Source: Bacteroidota bacterium
GTDB taxonomy: Bacteria > Bacteroidota > Ignavibacteria > Kapaibacteriales > Kapaibacteriaceae
Length of the DNA stretch: 56,114 nt
Assembly: GCA_018266735.1 (NCBI GenBank)
Contig: JAFDZT010000010.1
Span: 1-56,114, forward strand
Direction of reading: 5' to 3'
The notes beneath the pieces were generated by a model. That model ran no database searches. It was not told where the DNA came from and saw only the letters and a program-made list of their open reading frames with translations. Each line of letters begins with the position of its first letter. Position 1 is the stretch's first letter. This document shows, in pieces, positions 51,383-56,114 of the stretch. The position numbers were made by a program, and so were the translations under genes.

Positions 51383-52635
51383 AGAACATCACGCTTGTCC
51401 TTGCCGCCCTTGTCCTCTGCCTCAATGGCTGCGTATCGGAACTCACACCCGTGGTCTATCCAACGGTCGACTACGAGACTGTGATCTCGACGACCACGCC
51501 GCTCACGCTGGAACAGCGCGCGCAAATGAATGGCATTTACATCATGCAAGAGGGCCGAAGCACGTTCGGCGACACCGTAGCCGTTCGTTGGGATGGCGAG
51601 GCAATGTCGATCTACACCGTCAAGAGCGTTTCGTTCTTCTATGTGCGTGGCGGCATGCGCACCGATTCTGCACGATTCGTTGGCTATTGGCGCGCCGTGC
51701 AAGGTCCGGAAACAGGCGAGGTCTCGCTCGGTATCCTCGCATCGGAAGGCGGCAAGGAGTTGGCCGAAGGCAAGGGCAATGGAGTGGGCCTTACGTTGCG
51801 TGGGACCATCACGTCGCCCGGATCCTCCCGTCCGAATACATTGGTGCTCAAGAAGATCAAGGCATTGGCAAATCGAACGCGCGGTTTCGAGATCATCGGA
51901 CATCGAGGCGGAGGGCGGAACTCGGATCGACTCGGAAAATCCGAGAACAGCATCGAGCTCATGCTCTTTGCAAGTCAGCTTGGCGCCACTGCCTGCGAGA
52001 TCGACGTGTATGGAACGAGCGATGGAGTGCCGGTGGTGTTCCACGATCCAACGTTCACACCACGAACGGTTCAAGGTGCGTATCTGCTCGGCGATATCTC
52101 GAACTACTCGCTTCGCCAGATCCGTGGCTTTGTGCGACTTGTGAATGGAGAGCAGTTGCCGACGTTGGAAGAGGCACTCATGGAAGTCGTCGACAAGTCG
52201 ACGATCCGCACCATCTGGCTCGATAACAAGGATTCGCGCGTTGTTGACGAGATCTTGGCCATTCATCAACGTGTGATGGACCATGCCGCCAGCAAGAAGC
52301 GAACGATCCGCATCCTCTTCGGTATACCCACCACAGAGATCTATGATGCCTACATGAAGAGTCCGCTCAAGGGGACAGCGCCCGTGTTATGTGAACTCGA
52401 TCAAGCATCGGTGCGTGCATCAAATGCGGCCGTGTGGGCTCCGCGCTTTACGGATGGATTGCAGTCCGACGTTGTTGCACAAATGCACAAAGAAGGTCGC
52501 GACGTGTATTGCTGGACGATGGACGATCCGGGCTTCATTCTTCGCTTCCTCACCGAAGGTGACTTCGACGGATTCTGCACGAACTACCCAACGCTCCTTG
52601 CTGCCTTGTTCTATACCCGCAAGGATCTGAAATGA
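51379..52635 (+). CDS. Lipoprotein glycerophosphodiester phosphodiesterase
   Basis: 418 residues. Lipoprotein signal ending LCLNGC. An N-terminal beta-rich extension of about 170 residues (GIYIMQEGRSTFGDTVAVRWDG) precedes the GDPD barrel. Catalytic motifs: IIGHRGGGRN with His175, SENSIELM, and CEIDVYGTSDGVPVVFHDPTF with the second catalytic His; also TLEEALMEV and CWTMDDPGFILRFLTEGDFDGFCTNYP. Would cleave glycerophosphodiesters to glycerol-3-phosphate and alcohol. The extension is not typical and may target a particular membrane partner. Overlaps both neighbours by ATGA. Confidence 0.88.
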   Translation: MKNITLVLAALVLCLNGCVSELTPVVYPTVDYETVISTTTPLTLEQRAQMNGIYIMQEGRSTFGDTVAVRWDGEAMSIYTVKSVSFFYVRGGMRTDSARFVGYWRAVQGPETGEVSLGILASEGGKELAEGKGNGVGLTLRGTITSPGSSRPNTLVLKKIKALANRTRGFEIIGHRGGGRNSDRLGKSENSIELMLFASQLGATACEIDVYGTSDGVPVVFHDPTFTPRTVQGAYLLGDISNYSLRQIRGFVRLVNGEQLPTLEEALMEVVDKSTIRTIWLDNKDSRVVDEILAIHQRVMDHAASKKRTIRILFGIPTTEIYDAYMKSPLKGTAPVLCELDQASVRASNAAVWAPRFTDGLQSDVVAQMHKEGRDVYCWTMDDPGFILRFLTEGDFDGFCTNYPTLLAALFYTRKDLK

Positions 52636-53249
52636 AGTGCATGCTTCTCGTCCTTGCGTTCTGCGCATCGGTGCCGTGTGTGCTGAAGGCCGCCGATTCG
52701 ACGGTGGTCGCGCCGCCGGTCGTTCAGAAGACGGCCATCGAGATCTCCGTGGCGGGTGGTCCGCAGCGAACGTTCTTTCGTGAACCGACCACGCCACTGA
52801 CCGACGAGCGACAGTTCTCGGGCATGTCGGTGATGGGCAAGCTCATGTGGCATCCCGACCACATTCTCAGTGTTGGATTGCTGAGCGGATACACGACCTT
52901 CTCTACGGAGAGCTTCACGAAGGACGACATACCGGTGTTGAACGAACCGTTCACGCTCACACTCGAGGCCGTGCCATTGCAACTGGCGCTCTCCATGCAG
53001 TCGGGAGGGTTCGAGGTCGGCGTGGGACTCGGAGGATACTTGCTCTCGTCCACCATCACGGGTGGCGATGCAGTGCGACAGGCCAACACCATCTTCGAGA
53101 TCGGTATCTCGACGCAAGTATCCTATCTGTTCTTCATCGGCGAGACCTTCTCGGTGGGACCGGAAGTGAACATCCATCTGTTGAGCAATCGCGGCATCGT
53201 TGCCATCTCGCCCTGTTTACGCGCGAAGTGGGAGTTCGTGCGCTACTAG
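52632..53249 (+). CDS. Outer-membrane beta-barrel protein
   Basis: 205 residues, signal peptide ending VLKAAD. Strand-turn pattern of an OmpX/PorT-like eight-stranded barrel: IEISVAGGPQRTFF, SVMGKLMWHPDHILSVGLLSGYTTF, LQLALSMQSGGFEVGVGLGGYLL, LFFIGETFSVGPEVNIHLLS, ending CLRAKWEFVRY with a C-terminal aromatic. Last gene of the plus-strand run; overlaps convergent crtI by 33 bp. Confidence 0.75.
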   Translation: MKCMLLVLAFCASVPCVLKAADSTVVAPPVVQKTAIEISVAGGPQRTFFREPTTPLTDERQFSGMSVMGKLMWHPDHILSVGLLSGYTTFSTESFTKDDIPVLNEPFTLTLEAVPLQLALSMQSGGFEVGVGLGGYLLSSTITGGDAVRQANTIFEIGISTQVSYLFFIGETFSVGPEVNIHLLSNRGIVAISPCLRAKWEFVRY

Positions 53250-54695
53250 TCGTGCGGCGATCGTTCCACTGCTCATCACGCCCGGCAATCCTGCGCCCGG
53301 ATGCGTGCCGGCACCAACGAAGTAGAGTCCATTCACATCTTCGCTCTTATTGTGCGGACGGAACCATGCGCTCTGCGTGAGTAAGGGTTCGACGCTGAAC
53401 GCACTTCCGAGATGACTGTTCAGCGTTGTGTCGAAGTGTCGCGGATCGATGAACGTTTCGCTCACGATGTGCTTGGAGAGATCCGGCATGTAGCGTTCTT
53501 CGAGGTACTTCACGATCGCATCTCGATACAACGGCGCTTGCACGCTCCAGTCAACATCACCGCCAAGGTGTGGCACCGGAGAGAGCACGTACCACGAATC
53601 GCAACCTTCGGGAGCGAGCGATGGGTCGGTGGCCGACGGACGATGGAGATACAGCGAGAAGTCCTCTGCCAAGTGATGCTTCTTGAAAATATCCGTGATC
53701 AATTCTTTGTAGCGAGGGCCCATCAGGATCTCGTGGTGGGCCATGTCTGGATACTTCTTGTTCGTACCGAAGTAGAGCACGAACAACGACATGGAGTACT
53801 TCTTCCGTGCAAGTGCCTGATCGGTGTTCTTCGTTCGCCACCTCTTCGGCACCATCGTCATATAGGCGCGCGCAACATCGGCATTGCACACCACGGCATC
53901 GGCGTCGCGCACCTCGCCACCCTTCAACCGTACCCCCGTGACCGTGCCCTCTTCCACGAGGATCTCGGCCACATCGGCATTGAGCGTGATCTTGCCACCC
54001 ATATCGGTGAAGAGCTTCACCAGTGCACGCACCAGCGCGCCCATACCGCCCATGGCGAACCACACGCCCCACTCTTGTTCGAGCTTATGGATCAAAGCGT
54101 AGATACTCGTGGTCTGGAATGGATTGCCACCTACTAACAACGGATGGAATGAGAACACTTGGCGAAGTCTGGGGTCGCGAATATGTCGGTTCACAAAGGC
54201 GGCAACACTTCGGTCGGAGCGAAGCCGAACAAGGTCAGGAAGGACGCGAAGCATATCCCACAGATGGGTGAACGGTGTATCGATCAATCCGAACCCTGCC
54301 TTGAAGATGTCGGCGGTTTTCGCAAAGAACCGCTCGTAGCCTTCCACATCGGACGGTGCGAACCGACGGATCTCGCTGATCACATCGGCGTGTTTGCCGT
54401 TGTAATGGAACACAGAGCCGTCCTCGAAGCGTACGTTGTAGAACGGATCGAGCGGAACGAGCTGCACATAGTCTTCGATGCGTTTGCCGCAGAGTTCGAA
54501 GAGTTCGTGAATGAGCCACGGTGCCGTGATGATCGTGGGACCGCCGTCGAAGGTGAATCCATCCTGCTCGTACACGTAGGCACGTCCGCCGGGCTTATCA
54601 CGGCGCTCCAGGATCTCCACGTCGAATCCCTTGGCCTGCAGCTTGATAGCTGCGGTCAGTCCGCCAAATCCACTTCCGATCACGATCACGCTCAC
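53217..54695 (-). CDS. crtI: CrtI-type carotenoid desaturase (phytoene desaturase family)
   Basis: FAD-dependent desaturase of C30/C40 carotenoids. FAD-binding start VIVIGSGFGGLTAAIKLQAKGF, ERRDKPGGRAYVYEQDGFTFDGGPTIIT, QVFSFHPLLVGGNPFQTTSIYALIH, and the C-terminal GLYFVGAGTHPGAGLPGVMSSG. 492 residues is normal. Start GTG at 54695 with GGAGG 5 nt upstream. No phytoene synthase or cyclase gene is in the window. It could also be a carotenoid oxygenase-like relative within the same family. Confidence 0.88.
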   Translation of the reverse strand: MSVIVIGSGFGGLTAAIKLQAKGFDVEILERRDKPGGRAYVYEQDGFTFDGGPTIITAPWLIHELFELCGKRIEDYVQLVPLDPFYNVRFEDGSVFHYNGKHADVISEIRRFAPSDVEGYERFFAKTADIFKAGFGLIDTPFTHLWDMLRVLPDLVRLRSDRSVAAFVNRHIRDPRLRQVFSFHPLLVGGNPFQTTSIYALIHKLEQEWGVWFAMGGMGALVRALVKLFTDMGGKITLNADVAEILVEEGTVTGVRLKGGEVRDADAVVCNADVARAYMTMVPKRWRTKNTDQALARKKYSMSLFVLYFGTNKKYPDMAHHEILMGPRYKELITDIFKKHHLAEDFSLYLHRPSATDPSLAPEGCDSWYVLSPVPHLGGDVDWSVQAPLYRDAIVKYLEERYMPDLSKHIVSETFIDPRHFDTTLNSHLGSAFSVEPLLTQSAWFRPHNKSEDVNGLYFVGAGTHPGAGLPGVMSSGTIAARLVAHELPLRA

Positions 54696-54803
54696 GTACG
54701 CCTCCGATTGGTGCAGGAGCCTCTAACATAGGGCTTGGCGAATTAGTTCTCGACGTCGGCGGGCCATGAACAACGAATGAACAAAAATTAAGTTGACCAT
54801 ACG

Positions 54804-56081
54804 ATGACATCCTGCAAGGTTGCATGTAGAATCATGCACCAGCTCCTCTCCATCCTGCATCCACTCCTGTTTCGCAACGCACCGTCGAAACCGTTGAGCG
54901 TTACGTTCACGCAGCAAACGCATGTTGTGAACGCTCCGGTCAAGAAGCGCGAGCGACTCTTTGCGCTCGATCTTGCACGATTCGTGGCCATGTTGGGCAT
55001 GATGCAAGGTCATGTGCTCGATGCATTGGTCCGTCCGGAAGTGCTGGACATCACACAGTTCCCATGGAACTTCTGGCATGCAGCACGCGGCCTTACCGCA
55101 CCCGTCTTCCTTGTGGTCTCCGGTGCCGTCCACGCCTTTGCGAACAAGCGCGGTGACGATGGATTGATCCGCGAAGATGTGCTGGCAAAACGCATCCGAT
55201 GGGCCATCACGATCATGGGCATTGGCTATCTGTTGCTCTTCCCGGCCAATCGATTGTGGGACCTTCCCTTCGTACCGGCCGACGTGATGCGTCCGTTCCT
55301 TGCGGTGAACATTCTGCAGCTCACCGGTGCAACGATGTTGCTCTTCGTGATCACGATGCGCAAAACGCGATCGGTGGCCAACATGGGACATGTGGCCCTG
55401 ATCACGGCCATGACCATCTTGAGTCTTACGCCCATTGTATCGGCCATCTCGTGGACGGGTATCCTTCCGCCAGCCATCATCGCCTATGTGAACACGTCTG
55501 TCGGCTCCCTCTTCCCGATCTTCCCCTTCAGTGCGTTTCTCTTCTTTGGCGTTGCCCTTGGCTCGTACCTGCATGGCATTCCCGAAGAACAGCGTGATGT
55601 GCAGTTGAAGAAGTACGGTTGGCGTATCGGTGGCACCATCGCTGCGGTGGCGTGGGCCCTGCACTTCATGGCACTTGAGCAAGGCGTTCCCATGGAAGCG
55701 CTCGAGAACGCCTCGTCGGCCCTGCTGGCCATCCGCCGTCTTGGTCTCGTCCTCATGATCTTCAGTGCCGCCGTCTGGGTCTTGCAACGCACGTACCGTT
55801 TGCGTGAGTGGTACTCGCTCTTCGGCAACAAGTCGCTCTACATCTACATCACGCACCTCATCCTCCTCTTCGGCACACCATGGTGGAACGGCATCGGCCG
55901 CACCCACTACCGCGCCTTCGACCTTCCCACCGGCATCCTCCTCACCGCCGGCATCATCGGTTCCACGCTCCTCTTCGCCTGGAGCATGGACAAGCTCGGA
56001 CGCACACCCTTCCGGCCGGAACTGCGTACCGGGTTCAACATCGCATTCACGTGTGTGTTGGGATGGCTACTGTTGGTGTGA
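54804..56081 (+). CDS. Membrane acyltransferase of the HGSNAT / DUF1624 type
   Basis: 425 residues with about ten membrane helices after a 50-residue N-terminal extension. The catalytic start RLFALDLARFVAMLGMMQGHVLDAL matches the R-x-x-x-x-D-x-x-R-G/F-x-x-x-x-M-x-x-x-H pattern of heparan-alpha-glucosaminide acetyltransferase and related acyltransferase_3 proteins; the His is the expected acceptor. Also FWHAARGLTAPVFLVVSGA. TAAGTTGA ends 7 nt before the ATG; an ATG 30 nt further on is possible. Probably modifies a surface sugar or lipid. After its stop only 33 nt of the window remain, with no clear signal. Confidence 0.82.
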   Translation: MTSCKVACRIMHQLLSILHPLLFRNAPSKPLSVTFTQQTHVVNAPVKKRERLFALDLARFVAMLGMMQGHVLDALVRPEVLDITQFPWNFWHAARGLTAPVFLVVSGAVHAFANKRGDDGLIREDVLAKRIRWAITIMGIGYLLLFPANRLWDLPFVPADVMRPFLAVNILQLTGATMLLFVITMRKTRSVANMGHVALITAMTILSLTPIVSAISWTGILPPAIIAYVNTSVGSLFPIFPFSAFLFFGVALGSYLHGIPEEQRDVQLKKYGWRIGGTIAAVAWALHFMALEQGVPMEALENASSALLAIRRLGLVLMIFSAAVWVLQRTYRLREWYSLFGNKSLYIYITHLILLFGTPWWNGIGRTHYRAFDLPTGILLTAGIIGSTLLFAWSMDKLGRTPFRPELRTGFNIAFTCVLGWLLLV

Positions 56082-56114
56082 AGTAATAAAGGGCTCTTGA
56101 CCCGAAAAGGTGGG

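Noticed and set aside
54723..55907. Open frame of 394 codons antisense to the acyltransferase
   Set aside because: Charged, His/Asp/Gly-rich shadow sequence with no fold signs; the opposite strand encodes a well-formed polytopic membrane enzyme.
1..56114. Possible tRNA, rRNA, CRISPR or insertion sequences
   Set aside because: Read through for T-loop motifs, regular repeats and transposase-like proteins; none was convincing.
56082..56114. GGGCTC...GACCC near the window end as a terminator
   Set aside because: Stem too short and no T tract before the sequence ends.

Overview
The window reads as about 56 kb of chromosome from a free-living member of the Bacteroidota/FCB group. Four things point there. 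At least five secreted proteins end in type IX secretion (T9SS) type A sorting domains. Several transcription units start at TAnnTTTG boxes, the Bacteroidota -7 element. Shine-Dalgarno sites are mostly absent. A RDD / SpoIIM / DUF4129 / DUF4350 / MoxR / DUF58 cluster of the kind found in Bacteroidota is present. Sampled lines are near 58% GC, high for typical Bacteroidota; I infer a deep-branching lineage (Kapabacteria- or Ignavibacteria-like), with low confidence. Coding density is very high: no gap without a gene exceeds 300 bases, the largest (26388-26590) is a 5' leader, and most neighbours in a unit overlap by ATGA. No tRNA, rRNA, CRISPR array or insertion sequence was recognised.

Layout. 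0-7.3 kb: a secreted copper amine oxidase facing a purC-rodA-pdxA unit, then a T9SS cargo protein and a lipoprotein. 7.3-13.7 kb: a very large T9SS cargo protein translationally coupled to a protein with two OmpA domains, a small membrane protein and an unrecognised exported protein. 13.7-18.1 kb: miaB, a four-helix-bundle protein, and two low-GC genes (a DUF6438 lipoprotein and a beta-helix T9SS cargo) that look like an insertion. 18.1-24.1 kb (minus strand): a TPR/DUF3857/transglutaminase protein, a BtuF-like protein, thiamine pyrophosphokinase and an esterase. 24.1-28.7 kb (plus strand): universal stress protein, fructose-1,6-bisphosphatase, an exported superoxide dismutase, an RRM RNA-binding protein with leader and terminator, leucine dehydrogenase behind an 11-codon ORF, and nusB.

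28.7-37.2 kb: a beta-propeller T9SS cargo, two glycosyltransferases with a small membrane protein, a carboxyltransferase (pccB-like), and prfA followed by a marR-DoxX-CAP unit with a palindromic operator candidate. 37.2-42.4 kb: a DUF4397-like lipoprotein, a short T9SS protein, and an IgGFc-binding-like domain fused to an outer-membrane barrel. 42.3-53.2 kb: the RDD / SpoIIM / MoxR / DUF58 envelope cluster, running without a break into CcmB, a metallophosphatase lipoprotein, a glycerophosphodiesterase lipoprotein and two barrel proteins. 53.2-56.1 kb: a CrtI-type carotenoid desaturase and a membrane acyltransferase of the HGSNAT type.

The genes combine core metabolism (PLP, purine, thiamine, gluconeogenesis, branched-chain amino acids, acyl-CoA carboxylation) with a heavy investment in the cell envelope. 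The most unusual signals are a run of promoters whose -7 box sits 4-8 nt before the start codon (implying leaderless mRNAs), a strong intrinsic terminator lying inside the coding sequence of the opposing gene, the IgGFc/barrel fusion, and the extended envelope cluster. No wholly new system could be proven from sequence alone.
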